Origin: Acidobacteriota bacterium
Lineage (GTDB): Bacteria; Acidobacteriota; UBA890; WLXD01
Length of the DNA: 51,561 nucleotides
Reading direction: 5' to 3'
NCBI GenBank assembly: GCA_029263335.1
Contig: JAJCXS010000284.1
Coordinates: 1-51,561, forward strand
Both the position numbers and the translations under genes were made by a program. The notes beneath the pieces were generated by a model. The model saw only the letters and a list, made by a program, of their open reading frames with translations, was not told where the DNA came from and did no database searches. Below, piece by piece: positions 1 through 7,481 of the stretch; positions within the stretch are counted from its first letter, which is position 1, and each line of letters begins with the position of its first letter.

Positions 1-260
1 ACGCCTTCTGAGGCCGGACGTTCGGGCAGCGGTGCCGTCTCGACAGCCCGCGGTGAGGTCGCTTCCATTGCCAGCGACGGCATGGGTGGACGCACGTCGA
101 ACGACCAGCTGCCGTCGCGCCCCAGGTAAACCGGAACGCCCTGGTAGTGATCCCCGTCGAGCGCATCGAGCACATTCAGCCCGGTGCAGATCGATACGTC
201 ATGCTCGCTGCTGACACCGCCCATCAGGACGGCGACGCGCGTTCGTTCCCCCACGCCCAT
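1..260 (-). CDS. ddl: D-alanine--D-alanine ligase, N-terminal part (runs off the left edge)
   Basis: The reverse strand encodes an open frame of 86 codons that continues past the window edge. It begins MGVGERTRVAVLMGGVSSEH and continues DVSICTGLNVLDAL. The VAVLMGGVSSEHDVS stretch is the N-terminal signature of Ddl enzymes, where the Glu of SSEH contacts the first D-Ala; a later PVYLGRDGSW also fits the family. Ddl joins two D-alanines with ATP in the cytoplasm for peptidoglycan. The ATG at 260 is in frame with the conserved core; the ATG at 279 is not. Roughly the first quarter of the usual protein is visible, so the ATP-grasp core cannot be checked. It is divergent from the SCP2-domain gene. 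Confidence 0.85.
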   Translation of the reverse strand, partial: MGVGERTRVAVLMGGVSSEHDVSICTGLNVLDALDGDHYQGVPVYLGRDGSWSFDVRPPMPSLAMEATSPRAVETAPLPERPASEG

Positions 261-324
261 GATCGCCGAAGGTTACCATGGTCCCGCGCAGCCCTAACTC
301 GCCAGCCACACCCCTGGAGCGATG

Positions 325-642
325 ATGCAGCCAACCGAGATCTTCGCGCGCATGACCCAGCGCGTCGCCGACAATCCCGGCCTCGTTGACGAGGTCGGCG
401 CGGTGTTTCAGTTCGACATCACCGGTGACGACGGGGGCTCCTGGGTCGTAGACCTGAAGAGCGCACCGGGTTCAGTACAGAGCGGCACCAACGATGAAGC
501 CGACTGTGTCATCACGGTTAGCCAGCAGGACTTCGCCGGCGTCATGTCGGGCGACGTCGACCCGCAGATGGCGTTCATGATGGGGCGCATCAAGGTCGCC
601 GGCAATTTCATGCTGGCCACCAAGCTACGTTCACTGATGTAG
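325..642 (+). CDS. SCP2 sterol-binding-domain protein
   Basis: A 105-residue single-domain protein with the SCP2 pattern: an N-terminal helix (TEIFARMTQRVADNP), strands with FQFDITGDDGGSWVVDLK, an acidic CVITVSQQDFAGVMSGDVDPQMAFMMGRIKV-type segment (summarised here by DCVITVSQQDF and DPQMAFMMGRIKV) and a hydrophobic C-terminal helix. SCP2 domains bind lipids or sterols in a hydrophobic tunnel; the substrate here is unknown. Two tandem ATGs lie at 322 and 325. The GGAG at 316-319 is 2 nt from the first and 5 nt from the second, so 325 is preferred. It converges on the small acidic protein gene ending at 656. Confidence 0.85.
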   Translation: MQPTEIFARMTQRVADNPGLVDEVGAVFQFDITGDDGGSWVVDLKSAPGSVQSGTNDEADCVITVSQQDFAGVMSGDVDPQMAFMMGRIKVAGNFMLATKLRSLM

Positions 643-655
643 CCGCACTCGGTCG

Positions 656-1036
656 CTAGACAGCGGCAGCCTCGTCGTCGGCCTCGTCGTCATCCACGAG
701 CGACGCGATGGCACGCGCCTGGAAGACGTTGGGAAACTCGGTCGGCGCATCGCTGCCGGCCGTATCGTCATCGGCCTCATCAATCACAGCCTCGAAATCC
801 CCATCGAAGGCCGACGGCGCGGTGTGCTGTGGCGGTGCCGTCTCCGTGACGATTGGCGCTGCGGCGACCGGTGCGTCAACCGCAGGGTTACCGGCGTGGA
901 AACTGTCGAGTTCTTCGACGGCAGCACGTAGGAAGGGCATGACGACTTCCGCCTCGCGCTTCGCTTGAACGGCCGCGGCATGGCGCCGTTCCCACACTTC
1001 GATCGCCTTTTCGAGTTCGCTTCGGCCTTCGCTCAT
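656..1036 (-). CDS. Small acidic hypothetical protein
   Basis: A 126-residue protein that I do not recognise. The first ~45 residues (from MSEGRSELEKAIEVWERR) are charged and predicted helical, possibly a short coiled coil. The remainder is Ala/Pro/Asp/Glu-rich low complexity ending in DDDEADDEAAAV, so it is probably disordered and very acidic. The frame stays open upstream to 1135, but the ATG at 1036 has a GGAG about 10 nt upstream and a promoter-like pair farther up, so the shorter start is preferred. No signal peptide or membrane segment is seen. Confidence 0.6.
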   Translation of the reverse strand: MSEGRSELEKAIEVWERRHAAAVQAKREAEVVMPFLRAAVEELDSFHAGNPAVDAPVAAAPIVTETAPPQHTAPSAFDGDFEAVIDEADDDTAGSDAPTEFPNVFQARAIASLVDDDEADDEAAAV

Positions 1037-1350
1037 CGAGTGGTCTCCGTTATGGCGAGCACAACAGTACGGCGCTCGGCTCCAGGTAAGGACTGCGTTC
1101 ACTCCAATAGAATCGACGTGAGAGCACAGTTTCAACCCTTAAAGCACATCGTTGCACATTAAACGCGCTTGTTAGCCCTAGAGGACCAACAGGACATCGT
1201 TCAGGACAATGATGCCGTTAGAACCACCAGACCTGGAGCTTGAGGTGGGCTTCTGCGCCGATATGATCAGCTAGCAATGACGTGTGAGTTGGCAGTCGAC
1301 AGCCATCGGGCCGGCGGTCCACCAGGGCGCGCTGGAGGGCTACCCGAGCG
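1037..1350. other. Intergenic region between divergent genes
   Basis: This 314-bp gap holds a promoter-like pair for the minus-strand acidic protein (separate entry). The right half, 1160-1350, shows no convincing gene or RNA. A GGAGGG about 11 nt before the ATG at 1351 is the only ribosome-binding candidate for the dehydrogenase. Confidence 0.4.
1106..1135 (-). promoter_or_regulatory. Candidate sigma70-type promoter for the acidic protein
   Basis: On the minus strand TTGAAA (1135-1130) lies 18 nt before TCTATT (1111-1106), about 70 nt upstream of the ATG at 1036. The -35 matches the consensus at 5 of 6 positions and the -10 at 4 of 6. It is seen only as a pattern match. Confidence 0.35.
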
Positions 1351-2295
1351 ATGAAAGGCCTCTGGGTAGCGGATGGATGCGTGCGCCTGCGTGATGACCT
1401 CGCCCGCCCGGAGCCACCTCCTGGCTGGGCCTTGGTCGCGGTCGCCACAGCCGGGGTTTGTGGAACCGACCTGCAGATCACGCGAGGATACGCCGGCTTC
1501 GCCGGTGTGTTGGGCCACGAGTTCGTCGGCCGCGTCGCCCAAGGATCGCCCCAATGGCTAGGGCGACGAGTCGTAGGCGAGATCAATGTCGGCTGTAACC
1601 GCTGCCGGCGATGCGCCGCCTCAGGCGCCAACCATTGCGAGCGTCGGCGTGTGCTAGGTATCCGCGACCTGGACGGCGCGTTCGCCGAGTTTCTTGTACT
1701 CCCCGAGCAAAACCTCCATCCGGTACCGGACTCGGTAACCGATACGCAGGCCGCATTTGTGGAACCGCTGGCGGCAGCTCTGCGCGTAACGGAGCAGATG
1801 GAAATTGCCGACGATGCTCGCGTGTTGGTCGTAGGCGACGGCCGACTCGGCCAACTGGCAGCTCGAGCCCTCCACGCGAACGGGTATCACGTGGACGTCG
1901 TTGGCCGCCATGCTGCCAAACTGGAACGGCTCCGGCGTCTCGGAATCAGCATCGAGAAGCAGGATGGAGGCGGGTATGACGTGGCCATCGAATGCACTGG
2001 CAACCCGGCCGGGTTCGCCACCGCCCTCGCCGGCCTTCGTCCGCAAGGCACCCTCGTGCTGAAGAGCACGTACGACGCTCCGGTCAGGATGCACCCAGCG
2101 GACATCGTGGTGAACGAGATTCAGGTGGTGGGGTCGCGGTGTGGCCCTTTTGCACCGGCGCTGCAGGCGCTCGCGAACGGATCCGTTGTCGTTGATGATC
2201 TCGTCGACGACACGTACCCTTTGGATGAGTCCGAGCGTGCTATCCAGAGGGCATCGGAGCCCGATGTGATCAAGGTGCAGATCGAGCGCGCATAG
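1351..2295 (+). CDS. Zinc-dependent medium-chain alcohol dehydrogenase-like protein
   Basis: A 314-residue MDR-family oxidoreductase. The catalytic zinc ligands are visible as GVCGTD (Cys) and GHE (His). The structural-zinc loop is a four-Cys cluster, GCNRCRRCAASGANHC. The Rossmann nucleotide-binding turn is VLVVGDGRLGQLAARAL, slightly divergent from GxGxxG. The later PADIVVNEIQVVGSRCGPF matches the threonine/sorbitol-dehydrogenase branch. It probably oxidises an alcohol with NAD(P); the substrate is unknown. It is about 30 residues shorter than typical family members. It stands alone, 102 bp before the phosphate symporter gene. Confidence 0.85.
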   Translation: MKGLWVADGCVRLRDDLARPEPPPGWALVAVATAGVCGTDLQITRGYAGFAGVLGHEFVGRVAQGSPQWLGRRVVGEINVGCNRCRRCAASGANHCERRRVLGIRDLDGAFAEFLVLPEQNLHPVPDSVTDTQAAFVEPLAAALRVTEQMEIADDARVLVVGDGRLGQLAARALHANGYHVDVVGRHAAKLERLRRLGISIEKQDGGGYDVAIECTGNPAGFATALAGLRPQGTLVLKSTYDAPVRMHPADIVVNEIQVVGSRCGPFAPALQALANGSVVVDDLVDDTYPLDESERAIQRASEPDVIKVQIERA

Positions 2296-2397
2296 GCACC
2301 CAGCCGCTGGCGGCGATGGACACGCGGGAGACGCCCTGGTGCGGTATTCTCCGGTGGCTGTGAGTCCTGCCTCCCGCTAAGAACCACCTGGGCCTCG

Positions 2398-3612
2398 ATG
2401 AGCGAACGGTTCGAGTCTTTTCGCCGAGCGCTGATCCTCGTTGCCTTGCTGTACGGGTTCTTCGTCGGCCTCGACTTGATGGGGCTCTCGTTCAAGTTGA
2501 TGGGCTCTGACCTCGCTCAGACCCTCCTGACGACGACAACGAACCCCTTCGTCGGGCTATTCATCGGGCTGTTGGCCACGAGCCTGGTCCAAAGTTCCTC
2601 CACGACCACCTCGATCACCGTCGGGCTCGTGGCCGCAGGCGCGCTCACCGTGGAAGGAGCGGTGCCGATCATCATGGGTGCCAATATCGGCACCACGGTG
2701 ACCAACACAATCGTTTCGCTCGGGCATGTAGGTCGTCGCGGCGAATTCGAGCGCGCGTTCGCCGGCGCCACCGTGCATGATTTCTTCAACTGGATGGCCG
2801 TGTTGATCATGTTCCCGCTGCAGGTCACCACCGGTTTCCTCAGCCGGGCAGCTCTGGGTCTGGAGTCGGTGCTCGAGGGCGTCGGCGGCGTCCAGCTATT
2901 CAATCCACTCAAGGCGGTCGTCCGCCCGGCGGCCGAGGCCCTCTCCGATCTGACCGGAGCGTCGGGCACGCTGACGCTGGCACTCGGCATCACGCTGATC
3001 GTTGTGGCGCTGAAGCTCTTGGTCGATGTGCTGCGTTCCGGCATGGGAGCCCGCACCGACCTGCTCATCCAGAAGACCTTGTTTCGAAACGGAATCACCG
3101 CGATTGCCGTCGGCGCCATGGTCACTGCGGCGGTTCAGAGCAGCTCGATCACGACCTCCATTCTGGTGCCGCTCGTCGGAGCGGGGGCAATCACTCTCGA
3201 GCAGATGTTCCCATTCACGTTGGGCGCCAACATCGGCACGACCATCACCGCCATCCTGGCGGCGTTGGCGACCGGCGAGCCCGCGGCGATCGCCGTAGCA
3301 ATGGCGCACCTGTTGTTCAACCTCATCGCCACTGTGGTGATCTACGGCATCCCGCGTCTGCGCGCTCTGCCGCTCTACTTCGCGCGGAGCCTCGGCCGCA
3401 TCGCCGCCGAACGCAGGACCCTGGCGATCGCCTATGTCGCTATGCTCTTCTTCGGGCTGCCACTCCTGTTACTGGCAGCGAGCGGCGGACTGCCATCGAA
3501 CGACGCTGGTGATCAGGCCCGGAGCGAAGCCGCGGCCGAATCGCCATCCGACTCGCAGGCCGGAATAGAAGACACCGAGGCTGACCCGCCGCCTCTGGAC
3601 ACCAGCCGCTAG
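2398..3612 (+). CDS. Na+/phosphate cotransporter family (NptA/PhoU-less) membrane protein
   Basis: A 404-residue polytopic membrane protein with the inverted-repeat signature of the Na/Pi cotransporter family. Each half carries a QSSS motif (LVQSSSTTTSITVGL and AVQSSSITTSILVPL) followed by GANIGTT. It is expected to move phosphate, or a related anion, with sodium across the inner membrane. The C-terminal ~45 residues are Ser/Asp/Glu/Pro-rich and likely cytoplasmic and disordered; no PhoU-like domain is present. The ATG at 2398 begins MSERFESF just before the first membrane segment. The ribosome-binding site is weak. Confidence 0.9.
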   Translation: MSERFESFRRALILVALLYGFFVGLDLMGLSFKLMGSDLAQTLLTTTTNPFVGLFIGLLATSLVQSSSTTTSITVGLVAAGALTVEGAVPIIMGANIGTTVTNTIVSLGHVGRRGEFERAFAGATVHDFFNWMAVLIMFPLQVTTGFLSRAALGLESVLEGVGGVQLFNPLKAVVRPAAEALSDLTGASGTLTLALGITLIVVALKLLVDVLRSGMGARTDLLIQKTLFRNGITAIAVGAMVTAAVQSSSITTSILVPLVGAGAITLEQMFPFTLGANIGTTITAILAALATGEPAAIAVAMAHLLFNLIATVVIYGIPRLRALPLYFARSLGRIAAERRTLAIAYVAMLFFGLPLLLLAASGGLPSNDAGDQARSEAAAESPSDSQAGIEDTEADPPPLDTSR

Positions 3613-3920
3613 TCGAAGCCTCTGCCCCGGCGCACCGCGATGATCCGGTGGACCCGATACCCGTCGGAAGCCGCCACGAAGGCCCGATCGCGGACTTTTC
3701 AACGGAACTGACCGATCGCGGGCCAGGTCCGTCCGGCTCCGTCCGCATCGTCGATCGGAAGAACAAAACCCGCAGTTGGTGTGCACGCGAGCCCTCATGT
3801 CACGGCGAGATGAGCAATTTTGCGTTTTGTTAGCCCTTTGTAAGCTGTTATAAGTCAGAAGATCCTTTAAATGACTTCTCGTGACTTTTCCACCTCCCGC
3901 GTGCCTGCAGAGGTTCCTTG
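3613..3920. other. Intergenic region upstream of the pilin-like operon
   Basis: A 308-bp gap. The first ~180 bp are GC-rich with no convincing gene. The last ~130 bp turn AT-rich and hold the promoter-like pair listed separately plus the AGAGG ribosome-binding site 7 nt before the ATG at 3921. Confidence 0.5.
3827..3854 (+). promoter_or_regulatory. Candidate promoter of the pilin-like operon
   Basis: TTGTTA (3827-3832) and TATAAG (3849-3854) are separated by 16 nt inside an AT-rich island, about 67 nt upstream of the ATG at 3921. It is the best sigma70-like match in the gap. The operon downstream extends to 7457 without a clear terminator. Confidence 0.5.
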
Positions 3921-5474
3921 ATGAGTAACTCGGTCCAAAATCTCCGCTCGGAGCACGGCTTCGGCCTGCTGTTCGCGATCTTCGCGCTTGGCATCGTGGG
4001 TGTTCTCGGCTTCACCATGATGACGAACGGCATGATCGACATGACCGTCTCGGACAACTTCCGCAGCAAGTCCACCGCGTTCTACGCGGCCGACGCGGGC
4101 ATCGAGCAGACACTGATCGATCTCAAGGTCGACAACGCCTGGGTGGGCGAACTCGTCGATACGGCGACGTGGACCGCTACCACGCCCGCCTCATCCACCC
4201 TGCTTATCAACGGGCACACGGTCACGCTGCAGCTCGATCAGACCGGGGCAATCGTCCCGGGCTTTTACGCCTTGGGCAGCGCCACCACCCTGGGCAAGGG
4301 CAGCTACACACGCGAGATCTACCTTCCTCCGTCGTTCGCCGCCTTCGATGACAGCGATTGCAGCCCAGGTGCAACCTCATCGAGTGGCAAGTCCGGCAGC
4401 AGCAAGGACAGCACGTCAAAGAGCGGCAAGTCGGGCGGTAGCAAGTCCGACAGCGGCAAGTCTGACAGCGGCAAGTCCGGCGGCAGCAAGTCGGGCGGCA
4501 GCAAGTCTGGCAAGTCCGGTGGCAGCAAGTCGGGCGGCTCGGGCTCGTTTGCCGATTCCATCGGCGGCACCCTGGCCTGGGCGCGCTACGGGCTGGCCTC
4601 AGTCGGTCTGGCCGAGTTCTCTGGCAGCAGCAGCAAGTCTGGCAAGTCCAAGTCCGGCAAGTCGGGTAAGTCCGGCGGCAGCGGCGGCTCCAATGATCCC
4701 TGTGACCTGCTCAACCCCTCTTCGGGCAGCACCTCCAGCGGCAGCGGCAAGTCTGGCGGCTCCGGTTCTGATTCTGATTCTGGAGCAGGGTCCAAGGTGA
4801 CCATCTGCCACGTCCCACCCGGTAACCCGAGCGCAGCTCACACTCTCACCATCGCCGCGGCGGCGGTCGGTGCGCACTTGGGCAATCACTCGGGCGACGC
4901 GCTCGGCGCCTGCGGATCGACCGGCACTTCTTCCGGTAGTTCGTCCGGCTGCACGTCGTCGGCCCTTCTGCTCCCCGCTCCGTCCGACGCCCCCCCGAGT
5001 CTGTTGGCGTCGATGCTCGGCAGTTTGGCCCGCATGAACCTCTCCTTGGTTCCCGCCGGCTTACCCACAGCATCCGTACGCCCGATGGGCCCGGCGCCGG
5101 AGAGCATCGGCAGCAAGTCCGGCAAGTCGAAGTCCGGCAAGTCCGGCGACAGCAAGTCCGGTGACAGCAAGTCCGGTGGCAGCAAGTCCGGGGAATCCGG
5201 CGACAGCAAGTCCGGTGGCAGCAAGTCCGGTAAGTCCGGCGGCAGTGCTTCCGGGAAGTCCGGCGGCAGCAGCTCTGGAAGCTCCAGCGCAGATTGCCCC
5301 GAGCCCGAGGACCTGCCGGCAGTAATCGATGTCGAGGTCAGCATTCGCTCGACCGGCACCGGCAATCAGGTAGAGCAGGGCAATCAGGTTCTGCTGGCGG
5401 ATCTGGTATTCACGCTCGACGACACGGGCACCGTGATCGAGATCAAGGTACGCAACTGGCGCGAAGACAGGTAG
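3921..5474 (+). CDS. PilX-like pilus assembly protein with long Ser-Gly-Lys repeats
   Basis: A 517-residue protein. Residues 10-60 fit the PilX N-terminal region: a hydrophobic helix after EHGFGLLFAIFALG, then NFRSKSTAFYAADAGIEQTL. A globular part runs to about residue 145. Long Ser-Gly-Lys blocks follow at about residues 154-210, 234-258, 272-290 and 395-455. Between them sits KVTICHVPPGNP with later AH and LGAC elements, a Cys/His motif I associate with secreted surface proteins. The C-terminal ~60 residues are again globular. The usual Glu at +5 of type IV prepilins is absent, as in PilX relatives. A TTG at 3918 is in frame, but the ATG at 3921 has AGAGG 7 nt upstream. It is the first gene of the operon. 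The repeats are odd and positively charged. Confidence 0.75.
   Translation: MSNSVQNLRSEHGFGLLFAIFALGIVGVLGFTMMTNGMIDMTVSDNFRSKSTAFYAADAGIEQTLIDLKVDNAWVGELVDTATWTATTPASSTLLINGHTVTLQLDQTGAIVPGFYALGSATTLGKGSYTREIYLPPSFAAFDDSDCSPGATSSSGKSGSSKDSTSKSGKSGGSKSDSGKSDSGKSGGSKSGGSKSGKSGGSKSGGSGSFADSIGGTLAWARYGLASVGLAEFSGSSSKSGKSKSGKSGKSGGSGGSNDPCDLLNPSSGSTSSGSGKSGGSGSDSDSGAGSKVTICHVPPGNPSAAHTLTIAAAAVGAHLGNHSGDALGACGSTGTSSGSSSGCTSSALLLPAPSDAPPSLLASMLGSLARMNLSLVPAGLPTASVRPMGPAPESIGSKSGKSKSGKSGDSKSGDSKSGGSKSGESGDSKSGGSKSGKSGGSASGKSGGSSSGSSSADCPEPEDLPAVIDVEVSIRSTGTGNQVEQGNQVLLADLVFTLDDTGTVIEIKVRNWREDR
4381..5285 (+). repeat. Imperfect short tandem repeats encoding SGKSGGSKSG-type blocks
   Basis: Repeats of about 9-12 nt (GGCAAGTCCGGC and AGCAAGTCCGG variants) are clustered at 4381-4548, 4621-4690, 4740-4770 and 5104-5285 within the PilX-like gene. 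Unit lengths are multiples of three, so copy changes keep the frame. Third-position variation (TCC, TCG, TCT; GGC, GGT) shows the array is not perfectly homogenised. Confidence 0.85.
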
Positions 5475-5486
5475 CGGAGGCAAAGC

Positions 5487-5888
5487 GTGAGTGCGGAGGG
5501 CGGATTTACATTAGTCGAGGCGCTGGTGGCCTTGTTCATCTTGACCATCGTTTCTCTATCGATGGCCCAGATGATCGGCATGGGGCTGCTGGTCGACGCC
5601 AACTCCGAAGATCTCACCTCCGCAACGACACTCTCCGCTAATAAGCTCGAGGAACTTCGCAATGGCGACTACGCCAGCCTCACCGCGGGTGGCGACCTCG
5701 CCGGCAATGCCACCGGATACTTCGACACCCCCGACCTTGACGGCAATGGTATCGCCGACTTCACACGACGTTGGATGGTCACGGACCAGCCGGGCGGCAA
5801 ATCTATCCAGGTGCGCGTTATCGCCAATCAGGACAAACTCGGCCCCGAGCGAGACGCCACAATGGCAACCGTGGTGGCAGAACGATGA
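5487..5888 (+). CDS. PilV-like type IV prepilin
   Basis: A 133-residue minor pseudopilin. MSAEGGFTLVEALVAL is a classic class III leader: prepilin peptidase would cut after Gly6, leaving N-terminal Phe with Glu at +5, followed by a ~20-residue hydrophobic helix. The C-terminal part (DTPDLDGNGIADFTRRW onward) is the small globular head. It starts with GTG at 5487, with GCGGAGG 6 nt upstream. It lies 12 bp after the PilX-like gene and its stop overlaps the next start as ATGA, so the operon is translationally coupled. It probably primes or caps a type IV pilus or pseudopilus. Confidence 0.85.
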   Translation: MSAEGGFTLVEALVALFILTIVSLSMAQMIGMGLLVDANSEDLTSATTLSANKLEELRNGDYASLTAGGDLAGNATGYFDTPDLDGNGIADFTRRWMVTDQPGGKSIQVRVIANQDKLGPERDATMATVVAER

Positions 5889-6562
5889 ACAACCGTGAAC
5901 TCTCGCAGGAAGGGGGGTTTTCGCTCGTCGAGCTGCTGGTGGCGACGCTCGTGCTCGGCCTCGCCATGGCGGGTCTCTACTCAGCCTTCGACTCCACCGA
6001 GACGTTCTACGAGAACTACTCGGCCAGTTCGGACATGCGTCAACAGGCCCGCGTCGGCCTCGATCTCGTATCTACCGAGCTGCGCTCCGCGGGGTACGAC
6101 ATTGGCGATCTGACCGAACCGATTGCGATCGCCACCGACACCAGCGTGCAATTCGTAGCCGACATCGACGACGGTGCCAGCAGCGGCCCCTGCGATGCAA
6201 CCTACGAAAGCGCCACCAACGGCGGCGCCGAACGGATCACCTACGCGCTGGACACTACGACCGGCGATCTGCTCCGCACGATCGACTGCTACAACGGATC
6301 GGCATGGACCACCGGCGTCGAGTCATCCACGGTTGTCGAGTCGCTCGCTGTCGGCGACGCCGTCTTCCGTTTCTACGACGACAACGGTGCGCAGTTACCC
6401 AGCAGCAGCGGCGGCACGCTCTCGGCCAGCGATCGAGACAACGTTGTTTCGGTGGAGATCATCTTCAGCTTGATCGACACCGATCAGAAACAACTCGTGG
6501 GCGAGAGCAACACCAACCTCTTCGTCAGCACTCGGGTCAGACTGCACAACGTTACCGAGTAA
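5885..6562 (+). CDS. PilW-like type IV prepilin
   Basis: A 225-residue prepilin. The leader NNRELSQEGG precedes FSLVELLVATLVLG, so cleavage after Gly11 leaves Phe with Glu at +5. ARVGLDLVSTELRSAGYDIGD is the PilW-type segment that follows the helix. Two Cys residues in the head (GPCDATYES and RTIDCYNG) could form a disulfide. The ATG at 5885 overlaps the stop of the PilV-like gene by 4 bp; an upstream extension of the frame to 5771 would lie inside that gene and is not used. It is a minor pilin of the same machine as its neighbours. Confidence 0.85.
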   Translation: MNNRELSQEGGFSLVELLVATLVLGLAMAGLYSAFDSTETFYENYSASSDMRQQARVGLDLVSTELRSAGYDIGDLTEPIAIATDTSVQFVADIDDGASSGPCDATYESATNGGAERITYALDTTTGDLLRTIDCYNGSAWTTGVESSTVVESLAVGDAVFRFYDDNGAQLPSSSGGTLSASDRDNVVSVEIIFSLIDTDQKQLVGESNTNLFVSTRVRLHNVTE

Positions 6563-6581
6563 GAGCGGCAAGCGAGGAATC

Positions 6582-7457
6582 GTGGACCGGAACAAGACCT
6601 TGAGCATCGACACCGGCGCGCTACTGCGTGGTGTGCTGACACTATGCGTGAGCATCGAGTTGCTGTTCTTCACGCTCGATTACCATGTGAACATGGCCAG
6701 TGGCGCCTCCGGTGCCATCAAGCGCCTGTTCAGCACGGCGCGCGAGGACAGCCTGCCCGGTTGGTTCGCCATCATGCAGACTGCCATGGTCGCCGTGACG
6801 ATCTGGCTCATTTGGGCAATCGTCCGACATCGCGGCGCCACCTGGCGCAGTCGCGGATGGGCCGTCATCGCTCTCTTCTTCACCTATCTGGCGTTCGATG
6901 ATGGCGCCCACATTCACGAGCGCGTCGGTACCTGGTTCGATGGTGCCGGCGAGTCGTCGCGACTCGGCGCCTGGATGCTCGATATGTTCCCGAGCTATCG
7001 CTGGCAGATCGTCTTCATGCCCGTGTTCGCACTGATGGGCCTTTTCGTGTTCGGCTTCCTGCTACGCGAGCTGCGCGGTTGGCGCCCCAAGAGCGTCGTC
7101 TTTATTGCCTTTGGCTGTCTCGCCCTGGCGGTCCTGATCGACTTCTTTGAAGGTCTCGCCGTGAACCATCCGCTGAACCCCTACACGGCAATCGCCGACG
7201 CATGGCAACTCGACTATTGGACTGCACGTACCTTCGGCGATAGCCCCTACGACACCCTGGTGCACTTCTCGAAATCGTTCGAGGAGTGTCTCGAGATGTT
7301 CGCCATGACGCTGCTGTGGGTCGTCTTCCTGCAACACTTCACGCGCGTCGCCAACGGCTTCCAGCTGCGCTTTGACCAAACGCCGTTGGTTGCGATCGCC
7401 GAGTCCACCGACCAACGCCGTATGGCCGACACCAGGCCGGCGGTGAGCACCGCCTGA
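6582..7457 (+). CDS. Polytopic membrane protein of unknown function in the pilin-like operon
   Basis: A 291-residue protein with about six hydrophobic segments, roughly at residues 13-32, 65-85, 95-110, 147-168, 178-195 and 240-258. Conserved-looking polar motifs lie at the membrane edges: FDDGAHIHERVG, LIDFFEGLAVNHP and HFSKSFEECLEMFAMTLLW. The clustered Asp, Glu and His could be an active site or metal site. I do not recognise the family. The start is GTG at 6582 with GAGG 5 nt upstream, and it follows the PilW-like gene by 19 bp, so it is probably cotranscribed. Whether it acts in pilus biology is inference from position only. Confidence 0.65.
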   Translation: MDRNKTLSIDTGALLRGVLTLCVSIELLFFTLDYHVNMASGASGAIKRLFSTAREDSLPGWFAIMQTAMVAVTIWLIWAIVRHRGATWRSRGWAVIALFFTYLAFDDGAHIHERVGTWFDGAGESSRLGAWMLDMFPSYRWQIVFMPVFALMGLFVFGFLLRELRGWRPKSVVFIAFGCLALAVLIDFFEGLAVNHPLNPYTAIADAWQLDYWTARTFGDSPYDTLVHFSKSFEECLEMFAMTLLWVVFLQHFTRVANGFQLRFDQTPLVAIAESTDQRRMADTRPAVSTA

Positions 7458-7460
7458 GCA

Positions 7461-7481
7461 CCTGATCAACCTGGGATCAGG
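7461..7481. terminator. Hairpin between convergent genes (weak terminator candidate)
   Basis: CCTGATC and GATCAGG form a perfect 7-bp stem around a 7-nt loop, 4 bp after the stop of the membrane-protein gene. It overlaps the stop codon of the convergent kinase gene. There is no T-tract on either side, so intrinsic termination is uncertain. Confidence 0.35.

Noticed and set aside
4381..5285. CRISPR-like or satellite array.
   Set aside because: Units are 9-12 nt, imperfect, in frame and encode SGK blocks with no unique spacers.
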